15,074 nucleotides of DNA, taken from NCBI GenBank assembly GCA_022592435.1, contig JABYQS010000708.1, forward strand, positions 1 to 15,074. The letters are read 5' to 3'. Source of the DNA: Cerioporus squamosus (lineage: Eukaryota > Basidiomycota > Agaricomycetes > Polyporales > Polyporaceae). A model generated the notes under the pieces. The model ran no database searches. It saw nothing but the letters and a program-made list of their open reading frames with translations, and was not told the origin of the DNA. The position numbers were made by a program, and so were the translations under genes. Shown piece by piece: positions 7,653 to 15,074 of the stretch (positions are counted from its first letter, which is position 1; every line of letters starts with the position of its first letter).

Positions 7653-10600
7653 TCAGTCATGATTGAAACCGTCCGCATCGTCCTCAGGGTTCTCGACCCT
7701 CCCAGCGAATTGAGCGATGTCGAGACCAGGCTTCTCAACGACAAAGAACCGAGATGCGTACCTGGCGATGGCACCGTCCTCTCGGGCCTCTGCGTCTGTC
7801 ATGGGTAAAGGGACCATGGCGACTACAGACACGATCTCCTTGGCGAAGACGACCTCGCGTGTGTCATTGCCTGGGTGGGTACAAGCCAGGAGTGTGCTGT
7901 TAGAGGCCTCCAGAAGGGACTGGTCGGGTGCGCTGAAGGGTGCGATCATTGCGAGGCCCTTGAGGTCTTCGCGCGCACTTCCGTGCATCTGGAAGGCGAA
8001 GTAATACTGTACTTCGGCAAAGCGATCGCCTGTGAGCTGCCGGTGGGACGACGATGAGTGTACACCATGACGAGCAATGCATTGATGGCTCACCTTGACC
8101 ATGCGGGATCGACGCGGCTGCTTGCCGCGAGCCTCCCTGTCGACCTCCTTCCATGCCGAACGGGCGACCTGGCCAGTGGGGATGGCAAGGCGTGCCCAGC
8201 GACGAACGATGGGAGTCCAGGTGGGGTTGTCGAAACCAAACTGCTGAGACAGGAAGGCACGCACTGCCTGCTCCTCGGCCTCGGTCACTCCTCGTTCCAC
8301 GCGATCCCGGGCACGGAGAAGAGCGTAGCCATCGCCGAGGTCGATCGAGGCCGACGGAAGCACGGGATCAGGGTCTGCGAACGCGGGGATGGCGGCTTTG
8401 AGAGCGTTGACCTGACATCGTCGGAACGCCCGCTCGGAGACGTTCGCGTATGGTGTGACATGTTGCTTGATCTCCCGAGTGATGTTGCCGATATAATTCT
8501 CCAACGTCCACTGGCTGTGGAGGGACCCTGGCCCGATGCGGATGATCTCGGAGACGACGTGAGTAAGCGTATGCAGGCTGGGACGTACAAAGTGAAGGCG
8601 GTCCTGGCGGCGCTGATAGTAGATGCTCTCGTACTCCTCGACGTACTCCACGATCCAGCGCTGGGCATTCGGGAGCTGACTGAGGTGTTGACGGTGCTGG
8701 AGGAGGATGCGGACGGCGGCGACGAGGAGACAGAAGTGGCGATAGTACCTCTCCCCGAGCACACCACGGAGCAGGCCTGGGAGGAGGCCGTAGACGTAGA
8801 GGAGGAATTCCCAGGCCTTGTAGCCTGAGGAGATCTTCTGGGCGGGATCGCGTGGGATACGGTCGAACGATCCCGGCAGGTATCGTCCGCAGCTGGCGAC
8901 GAGTTTCCCATGCTTCTTCCAGGCCTTCTTGCCGGAGAAGACCGCAAAGTTCCAGGTAAGTTTGTCGTCTGTGTCATCGCACTTGAGAGAGCCGCGCAGA
9001 AGAGAGACGATGAGGTCGGTGAGGTTGAGGGAGATGAGGTGCATGAGGTCGAGCACGAACCCACCCGGGACTCCGAGGAACCGTTTCTTCGGCAGCCCGG
9101 AGAAGATCGACGGCTTGGCAATGCCCGTGCGCAAGCGTGCCCTGGCATAGTCGACCTTGGTCTTGGCCATTCGCACGTCCCTCAGACCGCCATGATAGTG
9201 CTCCTCCGTAGAGGGCCGCCGAGGTCGACGAGCTTGCTGGCCCGTGTCCTCCATCTGATCGTCGTCGTCATCGTCGTCGCCGTCGCCGTTGCGTAGGGAG
9301 TAGTCGCTTGTGTTAGAGTCGTCTGGGCCATAGCGATGGAGAGCAGGATAGTAGTTTGGGAGGCTGGGCTTGTGTCGACTACGCTGCGGGCAATAGAGAC
9401 GACAACCATGGGCGCCGTTGTGCCCGACAAGACCATTGAGGTAGGCCATTGCTGGTGAGTCGGCAGTGACCAGGTAGAGGAAGACGTTCGATGAGACGAG
9501 ACGTTGTTCCGCGGCATTCCAGATGGGAAGACCCTCACGTTGGATAGCGGCGAGGTGGTAGAGCCCAGGGAAGAGAAAGGAGTCGATGCTCTTGGGTTTC
9601 TTCGGCCCACCGATGACAGCCGCAGGGAGAACGTACCGCTTCTTGTACCGTGCCATGGGAGGGAGGTCAAAGAGGACCCAGATGAAGAACCAGCAGTCAG
9701 ATGCCTTCGAGGCGTACAACTGCACGCCGTCGACGGAGAACATGACGATCATGTCGTCAGGCTGTATGTGCTGCTTCGCCCGAGTCACCTCGTCCATGTC
9801 TGCGGTCGGGACTCGTTCGAGGTAGTCGTTGCCGTAGTAGACGTCGTCCACGACGTCAATGTCCCCGTCCTTCTCCTGCAGCTCCGCCTGGATGCGCTCC
9901 GTCTCGCGCCGGCGGTGACCCATGAGTTCTGCATTCTCGGGGGAAGCCCACATGGCTTGGAGCTGAGGGCCCAGCGGGAACGTGAGGAAGGTCCGACGAG
10001 GGAGCCGACGACCGCGCTCAAACTCGACCGGATCGTATCGCGGCTTCTTGCACCGCGGACACTCCAGACAGTTCTCAAACGGCCCCGTGAACGCCACGCA
10101 TGTGTCCTCGCACATCTCCGTGCGGATCGCGCTCACGCCTGTGATCTCAGCCACGAGGTTCTTGACAGCCTCATAGCTGGGGATGGGGTCACCGGGGTGG
10201 AGCTCCAGGAAGGCCGCTCGGTTGTCCGCGTAGTTCGCCTCGGAGGCGTCACCCCGCGCGAGATACATGCGGATGCCAGCGCGCTCGACAGCGCTGATCG
10301 GCCGAGGCGTGCGCGGCGGATTGCGGAGGCAGCTGAGGACGTCCGGGCTGAGGCCCGACTTGTCCAAGGACGCCGTCTGGAGAGCGGCAATAAACGCGTC
10401 TGCGTCGCGGCAATCTCGGCGGTGAGCCTTTGGAGGAGCACCCTGGGGCTCGGTGTACCCGACCTCGGGCTCCTTGTCTGTGTCTGACTCGGACGGCGAC
10501 GCCTCTGGAGAGGAGTCCTCTGGGTCAACGTCCATCCCTTCGACCTGCTCGTGCGACGGGTGCAGCAACGGAGGTGCAGGTGCAGTCTGGGATTGCTGTG

Positions 10601-11226
10601 GGGTGGGTTGGGTCGGGGCACGAGATCGGAAGTGAGGTGGCTGTGGGAGTGATGGTGCTCGAGACTGGACGCGTGCAGGTTGCGAGAGCGAGGGCACGCG
10701 GCGGACCATCGACCGGGGCTCGTCCTCCGAGGACAAGGAGGCAAAGTTGCGCTCATCGTCGGCGTCTACGTCGTCAGTTTCCTCGCCCGTGTCCTCATCA
10801 AATGCCGTATAACCCTGATGAAGTATGAGTAAGCTTAATGTAGATCAATTCATGGAAGGGACATGCCTGCGGGTCATGCGAGGTCGACGAAGGACCGCCA
10901 GAGGGAACCTGTGTACGCTGGCCAGACTGGAATGAAGTCAATATGTATCATCTGGGTCGTCGCATTGCAGAGAAGACACATACCTGGGCGGTCGTGGCGG
11001 ATGGCGGTGTACGACCTATGGCAGGTGTGGATGTCACACGCTCAACGCGGACAATGAGTTCCTCATTCGGAGTGGTGCAATATGGAGCGTGATTGTAGAA
11101 CGCGCTCTTCTTGACCGCGCGGAGCCGGTGACAATAACGTGGACAGTCGCACATATATTTGCGAACATACAGGTTCGTGACGGAGCGGCCGGCAGAAGGC
11201 TGAGCGAGAGACGTGGCCGAAGACAT
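7653..11226 (-). CDS. Tnp2-type transposase (CACTA/EnSpm superfamily), apparently intact
   Basis: Four exons keep frame throughout: 11226-10984, 10926-10867, 10814-8094 and 8036-7653, giving about 1135 residues. The ATG at 11226 is the first in a frame that leads directly into a Cys/His cluster (C26, C28, C32, H46, C50; CDCPRYCHR...YNHAPYC), a likely zinc-binding DNA-contact motif. A disordered Ser/Pro/acidic linker follows. A second Cys cluster (C336, C340, C350, C353, C356; TGPFENCLECPRCKKPRYDP) precedes the catalytic core. Core signatures of the Tnp2/Transposase_21 family are MFSVDGVQLY (Asp463), TADSPAMAYLNGLVGH (Asp553) with GCRLYCP, and VLDLMHLISLNLTDLIVSLLRG (Asp690, His693); the aspartates are the likely catalytic acids of the DDE/D fold. 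A late segment, FAEVQYYFAFQM, is also typical. No stop or frameshift is seen, so it may be active or recently so. Family assignment is strong; activity is inference. Confidence 0.85.
8037..8093 (-). other. 57-base intron within the transposase gene
   Basis: It runs from GTGAGC to CCGGCAG on the minus strand. It is 19 codons long with no stop, so an unspliced reading would also be in frame. I treat it as an intron because the flanking sequence joins to RMVK-LTGDRFAEVQYYF, which matches family wording better than the retained Ser/His-rich insert. Confidence 0.65.
10815..10866 (-). other. GC-AG intron in the transposase gene
   Basis: The exon end CCGCAG is followed by GCATGT, with no usable GT donor in the right phase, and the 3' end is CTCATACTTCATCAG. 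Joining at these points links SSTSHDPQ to GYTAFDEDTGEE in frame. GC-AG introns with a CAG/GC donor are a known minor class. Confidence 0.6.
10927..10983 (-). other. 57-base intron 1 of the transposase gene
   Basis: It has the donor GTATGT, a branch-like TTGACTT and the acceptor CATTCCAG, and it joins PPSATTAQ to SGQRTQVPSG in phase 0. Confidence 0.7.
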
Positions 11227-11280
11227 AACAGGAGAGAGGTCGGGGCAGGGAACCACAACAGGGAGAGAGCCGAGGACAAC

Positions 11281-11438
11281 GGGAGGACAAAGAAGAGGAA
11301 GAAAGTGAGGGTGAGAACAAGGGCGAGAAGAGGGAGAGAGCAAGGGCGAGAGCAAGGGCGAGAAAAGGGCGAGAAGAGGGCGAGAGGAGCAAGGGGCAAG
11401 GGGCAAGAAGAAGGCGAGAAGAGGGAAGGGAGAGAGGT
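11281..11438. repeat. Polypurine/polypyrimidine tract in the transposase promoter or leader
   Basis: About 160 bases are almost pure A/G with scattered C on the plus strand, built from degenerate AAGGGCGAGA-like 12-base units (clearest at 11341-11386). On the transposase's coding strand this is a CT-rich tract 55-210 bases upstream of its ATG. Confidence 0.8.
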
Positions 11439-11474
11439 TGGCGGTGGTGCCCAAAGGAACGACTCACGGAGGTC

Positions 11475-11480
11475 TATATA
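11475..11480 (-). promoter_or_regulatory. Candidate TATA box of the transposase gene
   Basis: TATATA reads on the minus strand within TATATAGACC, just upstream of the CT-rich tract and about 250 bases before the ATG at 11226. The TATA plus CT-tract order fits fungal promoters. No transcript data support it. Confidence 0.4.
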
Positions 11481-11601
11481 CCTCACACAAAATATACTTC
11501 GCGCTGAGGCTCCGGCCGAGGAGACACTGTCGTTGGACAGATGGTGTATTCGGGCGGCCGTGGGGTGAGTATGTTGGACAGTTGAAGGCACGCAATCTCT
11601 T

Positions 11602-11992
11602 CGCCTGTAGACACAGCTCTACGCGGGCGGCGGCGCGGTGAGGAAGTCATTAACATGTAAGGGAATTTTGTCTCTGCCGGTAGACACAACTTACATGGGC
11701 GGCGATGGCACTGAGAGCATGTCACGCTGGTGCGAGAGAGTTGTGTAGCTGGAGAGGGTTTGCCTGGAGGCGTTGAACAGATGGTACACTCAGCTGTGTC
11801 GGATAGAACTCTTCCCTGCGCCTGTAGGCACAACTCTCCGTGGGTGGCGGCGCTGTGAGGGGTTCGTATATTTGGAGGGCGGTTCGCCTACGCGAGTGGA
11901 CACAACTCTATGCGGGCGGGGGCGGGGTCAGAATGTCGGAAAGACTGTCTGCGCGAGTAGACACAACCTACGTGGGCGGCGATGGCACTGCG
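11602..11992 (+). repeat. Five copies of a 42-bp subterminal-like repeat
   Basis: Copies start near 11602, 11676, 11819, 11891 and 11951, all in the same orientation. Shared core: G(T/A)GTAGACACAAC-type followed by CTACG(C/T)GGGCGGCG. Copies 2 and 5 share GGGCGGCGATGGCACTG; copies 1 and 3 share a GGCGGCGC-GTGAGG ending and an upstream block CGTTGRACAGATGGT (11531 and 11772). Spacing is irregular (60-143 bases), so this is a dispersed cluster, not a simple satellite. It lies 375-765 bases upstream of the transposase ATG, where CACTA elements carry subterminal repeats bound by their own DNA-binding protein. Confidence 0.7.
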
Positions 11993-12142
11993 ACCAATTT
12001 CTGTCAGCAAAGTTCGCGCAGTTACAAACCAGAGATGGATTGCGTTCACAGAGTGCGTTATGGTTTAGCAAACTTGAAACGGGTGGGTGGATTGCTCGAC
12101 GAGGATGGCAAACAAGCACAAAGGGAGCGCTTCGCTGTCATA
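11993..12142. other. Unassigned stretch to the right of the repeat cluster
   Basis: I see no gene, no further repeat copy and no CACTA-type terminus here. If the repeat cluster marks an element end, the border should be in or near this stretch. Confidence 0.4.
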
Positions 12143-12703
12143 TTAGACGCCGTTCCGCGTCCGAAACACAATTGTCACGATTCGTCCATAGGAAAACATC
12201 TCTAAACATACCAGAACAGCGACGGTTCTCACTGGGGTTGACTTGTTCACACTCGTATTGACAGCTGTGCGGGCAACTTGCGTCTCGGTGCAGGATCGTG
12301 TGATCAAACCTCCGCAATGATGGTTTGAGGCCTCGTCATCATCATCGCCGCCGCCGCCACTACCACCATCGTATATCCCCGAACACGAAGACGAATTAGC
12401 GTCCCAGTTGAAGTATGTAACTCGGCGAACAGTCCGTGTTGCCCGCCAACAGTCGTCCGGAGCCTCGTTCCCGAAGATCACCACCACCTCCGCCATTGCA
12501 TGGGCGCAAACATCGGAGCTGGTGGAGTTTGTCTCGTACCATGTACTGCCCACGGGACGCCCACTGGCATTTGGGTGGACCACTGCAACGACTTCCGTAA
12601 CGTGGCTTGGTGCCAAGTCATACTCAGGTATGTAGCGGATATGACCAGTGTGCCGGCGCTGACGAGTACCATAAAGCCTGAACGTGCTACGAATGCTAAT
12701 CAT
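12143..12703 (-). CDS. Hypothetical small protein, possibly secreted
   Basis: A 186-codon frame starts at a true ATG (12703) and ends at 12143. The middle is convincingly protein-like (for example HPNASGRPVGSTWYETNSTS, AMAEVVVIFGNEAPDDCWR, VRRVTYFNWDANSSSC), with conserved-looking Trp, Cys and NS-type glycosylation motifs, followed by a Gly/Asp-rich linker and a poorly convincing C-terminal part. An alternative model starts at the ATG at 12672 with a hydrophobic leader (MVLVSAGTLVISATYL). It removes a 42-base GTATGA...TTGCAG intron and rejoins the same frame at VHPNASG, which would make it a secreted or membrane-anchored protein. I recognise no family. It is head-to-head with the ATG at 12718, only 14 bases away. 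Confidence 0.4.
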   Translation of the reverse strand: MISIRSTFRLYGTRQRRHTGHIRYIPEYDLAPSHVTEVVAVVHPNASGRPVGSTWYETNSTSSDVCAHAMAEVVVIFGNEAPDDCWRATRTVRRVTYFNWDANSSSCSGIYDGGSGGGGDDDDEASNHHCGGLITRSCTETQVARTAVNTSVNKSTPVRTVAVLVCLEMFSYGRIVTIVFRTRNGV

Positions 12704-12717
12704 TCTTCGACTTCATT

Positions 12718-12816
12718 ATGTCCTCCGACGCAAGTGCTGCTGCCGAAACAGTGGCCCTGTTCGAAACGCTGTGCGTTGCATATATTTGGACTGTCCGTTG
12801 CAGATATGCTTGCTGA
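12718..12816 (+). other. Possible orphaned first exon of the DUF6533 gene
   Basis: The ATG at 12718 opens a 32-codon frame, MSSDASAAAETVALFETL and on, ending at TGA 12814-12816. Its wording matches the usual N-terminus of DUF6533 proteins, which lies just before the first membrane helix. No acceptor AG exists between 12901 and 12935 in the phase needed to join it to the next exon, so it may be disconnected by a lost splice site. Confidence 0.4.
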
Positions 12817-12915
12817 AATCGCCGAATAGCTATCCCGACACCTACTGCAACATGGCAGTCTCAGGTGCGCACAGTCCATCTCGTCACCTTGTCCGTCATA
12901 TGAAACTTCAACCTC

Positions 12916-14464
12916 ATGGGCGGCGTCCTCGCGACAGTTCTAGTCATCTACGAGTCCTTCGTCACGTTGGATCGCGAAGTGACGTGTTTCTGGACCGCTA
13001 AATGGACCGGCGCGCCACTTCTGTTCTTTGCGAACAAGTGGATCTCAATGGCATTCTACTTCACCACGTTGGTTTCATTTGCGTCTTTTTCTTCGGACAA
13101 GGTGAGCAATTTGAGTCTTTGTAATCGCCATTTGAACTGACACCCGGGAGTACCAGAGGTCGGTTCATAATTCACAGCAATGAGAGCACTACAGAACGCG
13201 TGTCACTTCTACAGTTGTTCCATCTTCGCATTCACGCAGGAGGCGATTTTGGTACTGCAGTACCTTCCCTGGGCAGGTAAGTGAGCCAGGGATTGTGATC
13301 ATTGATCCGTACCTGATCTATTGCCCTTGAAAATTGGAGTCTTCTCCGCCCTTCGAGCATATGCGTTGAGCATGAGCAAGCCGCTTGGAATGTTCATCCT
13401 TGCTTTGTCTCTTGTGCCCGCAGGTGCCAACCTGGTGAGTGAATAGATGATCTGGTCCTACCTGGGCTTATCCGCTACGCAGGTCATCTACAGCTATCAC
13501 TTCAATGGAGTGAGAGTCCCGTCATTCGGATGTTTTCAGACAAGTAATACGAGTAGGGCGGTTTACCTAAGGTTCGGGCTCCTCACTTCTATCCTACTGA
13601 CATAGTCGTTGGTACTGACAACTTGCAAGACGTAGGTTGGCACGCAATGTTCTGCGGTAGCGGACGCTGACGCAACAAGACCACCTAGTCGTCATCATCT
13701 CTCGAGTGCCGCTGATCGTCGCTGATATTTTACTCATCTATATCACGTGGACAAAGATACGCGGTCGGGGTGCACTCAGGGATCTTCAACAATCCAAGAG
13801 AATGTCGCTCTCGGATATCCTCTTCTGCAATGGTGAGTCCCTCTACGACATAGGCTCAGAAAATGGTGACTGACTATCCTCTCTGCACCTGCGAAGGCAC
13901 AATATACTTCGTGTATGTCCCTTTGCTGATGACTTAGCTATCGAATCATCTCTAACTCATCAATGAACAGAATCATGTTTATCCTGAATGTCCTCCACCT
14001 CACCCTGTCGGTCACGTCGGTAAGCCGCACGCCATGTCTCACGCGCCTAACTGCATGACAGTGTTGCCTTCACAGGTTGCGATCAATAACAACTCATGGA
14101 GTTACGTGACCGTATTCACTCCCCCGTAGGCATTTCGACATAAGTGCGCGATGGTACAACTCCTGACTCACCAGTGCCCTCCATCTTTAGTATCACAACA
14201 ATCCTCGTGTCGCGCTTTCTCTTGGAACTGCAGGAAGCGAACCAGACAGTCATCAGAGTCGACCCCGATGACCCGCTGCATTTCTCGAGGAACCCATACG
14301 ACGACACCCCGAGCTTCATATCTTCCCTCGGAGCTTTCATCAACCCCGACGTGCCGGCACCACGCGACGATCATGCTGACTCGCACGTTGACTCGGTACG
14401 CTCGGAGCCGGAGGTGGAAGGTCAAGGCCAGGCGTCTCAGGCCGCTGTGTCGTCTTCCGCGTAG
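12916..14464 (+). CDS. DUF6533-type multi-pass membrane protein, ten exons
   Basis: Exons: 12916-13101, 13195-13276, 13340-13434, 13483-13543, 13606-13635, 13689-13832, 13897-13912, 13971-14019, 14076-14125 and 14191-14464. All junctions keep frame and give 328 residues. The first exon carries the family signature IYESFVTLDREVTCFWTAKW followed by TGAPLLFFANKW; later conserved pieces are LQYLPWAVFSALRAYALS, VPSFGC, IISRVPLIVADILLIYITW, GTIYFVIMFILNVLHL, and SRFLLELQEANQ before an acidic Ser-rich tail. Hydrophobic stretches suggest six to seven membrane helices. DUF6533 proteins are widespread in Agaricomycetes; their function is unknown. The exon from 13606 uses an unusual GTTGGC donor, and one exon is only 16 bases. 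The start at 12916 lacks the usual N-terminal segment, which may be the sequence at 12718. Confidence 0.75.
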
Positions 14465-14611
14465 GCTGTTTCCATGCTCCATATGTACGTCGACATGCAC
14501 TTCTGTATGTCTCGTCAGTGATCCCGTACGTAGGCCTAGTAAGTAGTAAGTAAGTTTGTATGAAGCCCATACTTATCCGACGTACTGATGTGAGAATCTC
14601 GGTACCACGTG

Positions 14612-14634
14612 CTACTAATATGGCTTATTAGTAG
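14612..14634. repeat. Perfect hairpin CTACTAATA/TATTAGTAG
   Basis: Nine-base arms flank a TGGCT loop, about 150 bases past the DUF6533 stop. It could be part of the 3' end signal or the end of a small mobile element; nothing decides between these. Confidence 0.6.
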
Positions 14635-14658
14635 ACAATTTGACTCTGATCAATTATG

Positions 14659-14766
14659 ATCAAGTCTCACAAGGCCCAGCGTGGTATTAGTATTGCGGCC
14701 AAGGTCCTGAAGCTTCCGACCATCGCTAAGAGGTTGTTTGTTCTTGTTAGGATCAAAGGCCTATAG
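14659..14766 (+). pseudogene. Possible pogo-type transposase helix-turn-helix relic
   Basis: One frame reads KAQRGISIAAKVLKLPTIAK and then RLFVL before a TAG at 14764-14766. The pattern (small residue, SI-AAK, three to four residues, LP-TIAKRL) resembles the psq/HTH domain at the N-terminus of Tc1-mariner/pogo transposases. It has no ATG nearby and no DDE domain follows in the window, so at best it is a fragment. A chance match is quite possible. Confidence 0.25.
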
Positions 14767-14834
14767 CCTTGACGCGCGCCGCTTTTGGACACTACGCGGG
14801 CCTGCGCAGGGAGGCTCCGCCATTCCAAGGGTGG

Positions 14835-14878
14835 GACCACAAGTGGTCGGATCTGGTCCCCCAGACCACTTCGACCAG
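14835..14878. repeat. Nested GACCAC inverted repeats
   Basis: GACCAC-AA-GTGGTC lies at 14835-14848, and CTGGTC...GACCAG arms lie at 14853-14858 and 14873-14878, with another GACCAC between them. Confidence 0.6.
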
Positions 14879-15074
14879 GTAGACCCTAACCCAAACTTAA
14901 GCAATAGACGCCGGACCACATGGGTCCTTGTGTCACGCGTGCACAGCCTTCGTGCGTCTAACAAATCGGAGGACAACAGCCGGAGAGCGATATCAGGTAG
15001 CATTACTGCAGCGCTGTAGGTAGGATACGTAGGACATAATATACAGATGATGGGAGACCACAGAATGTATGAGG

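Larger units (their letters stand above)
14465..15074. other. 3' flank with hairpins and a possible transposase relic
   Basis: No complete gene is seen. The stretch contains the hairpin at 14612-14634, a possible helix-turn-helix relic at 14659-14766, the palindrome CCTGCGCAGG at 14814-14823 or close by, and nested GACCA inverted repeats at 14835-14878. Confidence 0.5.

Noticed and set aside
8058..8828. 256-codon plus-strand frame
   Set aside because: It is antisense to the clear transposase coding sequence and reflects its codon bias.
9504..10487. 327-codon plus-strand frame
   Set aside because: Antisense to the transposase core; no domain and a composition expected of a mirror frame.
7653..11226. 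KDZ (Kyakuja-Dileera-Zisupton) transposase instead of Tnp2
   Set aside because: The core wording (SVDGVQLY, TADSPAMAYLNGLVGH, LDLMHLISLNL) fits the Tnp2/Transposase_21 family, and the KDZ-type Cys cluster wording is absent.
11483..11833. Minus-strand frames over the repeat cluster (also 11928-12119)
   Set aside because: They share Cys-rich pieces such as SQCHRRP only because they cross copies of the same DNA repeat; no start context or other support.
14881..14893. ACCCTAACCC as telomere sequence
   Set aside because: Only one and a half units of the TTAGGG type; far too short, and genes continue around it.

Overview
The window looks like genomic DNA of a basidiomycete fungus, most likely a wood-decay agaricomycete of the polypore type. 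The evidence is many short introns (about 40-95 bases) with GT-AG borders and CTRAC-like branch sites, a DUF6533 seven-helix membrane protein (a family expanded in Agaricomycetes), an F-box/leucine-rich-repeat relic of basidiomycete type, and a large Tnp2-type (CACTA/EnSpm superfamily) transposase with the wording typical of mushroom genomes. All assignments come from reading the sequence; no search was run.

Layout from left to right. Bases 2-352 (+) are the acidic C-terminal tail of a gene entering from the left. Bases 844-1918 (-) hold a broken F-box/LRR gene with an in-frame stop and several frameshifts, one caused by a 17-bp tandem duplication. Bases 1919-3446 are mostly unassigned, with two weak open frames. 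Bases 3447-6085 (-) carry an 11-exon gene for an AT-hook, Ala/Pro/Ser-rich protein of about 660-750 residues. It is divergent from an apparently intronless gene of unknown function at 6306-7226 (+). Bases 7653-11226 (-) hold an apparently intact four-exon Tnp2 transposase of about 1135 residues. Upstream of it lie a 160-base polypurine tract, a TATA box, and five copies of a 42-bp GTAGACACAAC...GGGCGGCG repeat at 11602-11992. Then come a possible small gene at 12143-12703 (-) and a DUF6533 membrane-protein gene at 12916-14464 (+) with ten recognisable exons, whose original first exon may be disconnected. The last 600 bases hold hairpins and a possible pogo-type helix-turn-helix relic.

The central 3447-11992 block is the most interesting part: a transposase, a DNA-binding-type protein and a third small gene next to a cluster of subterminal-like repeats. 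I infer that this may be one composite CACTA-type element, with the AT-hook protein in the role that TnpA plays in plant En/Spm. I could not find paired CACTA termini or target-site duplications, so the borders are unknown and the three genes may be neighbours by chance.
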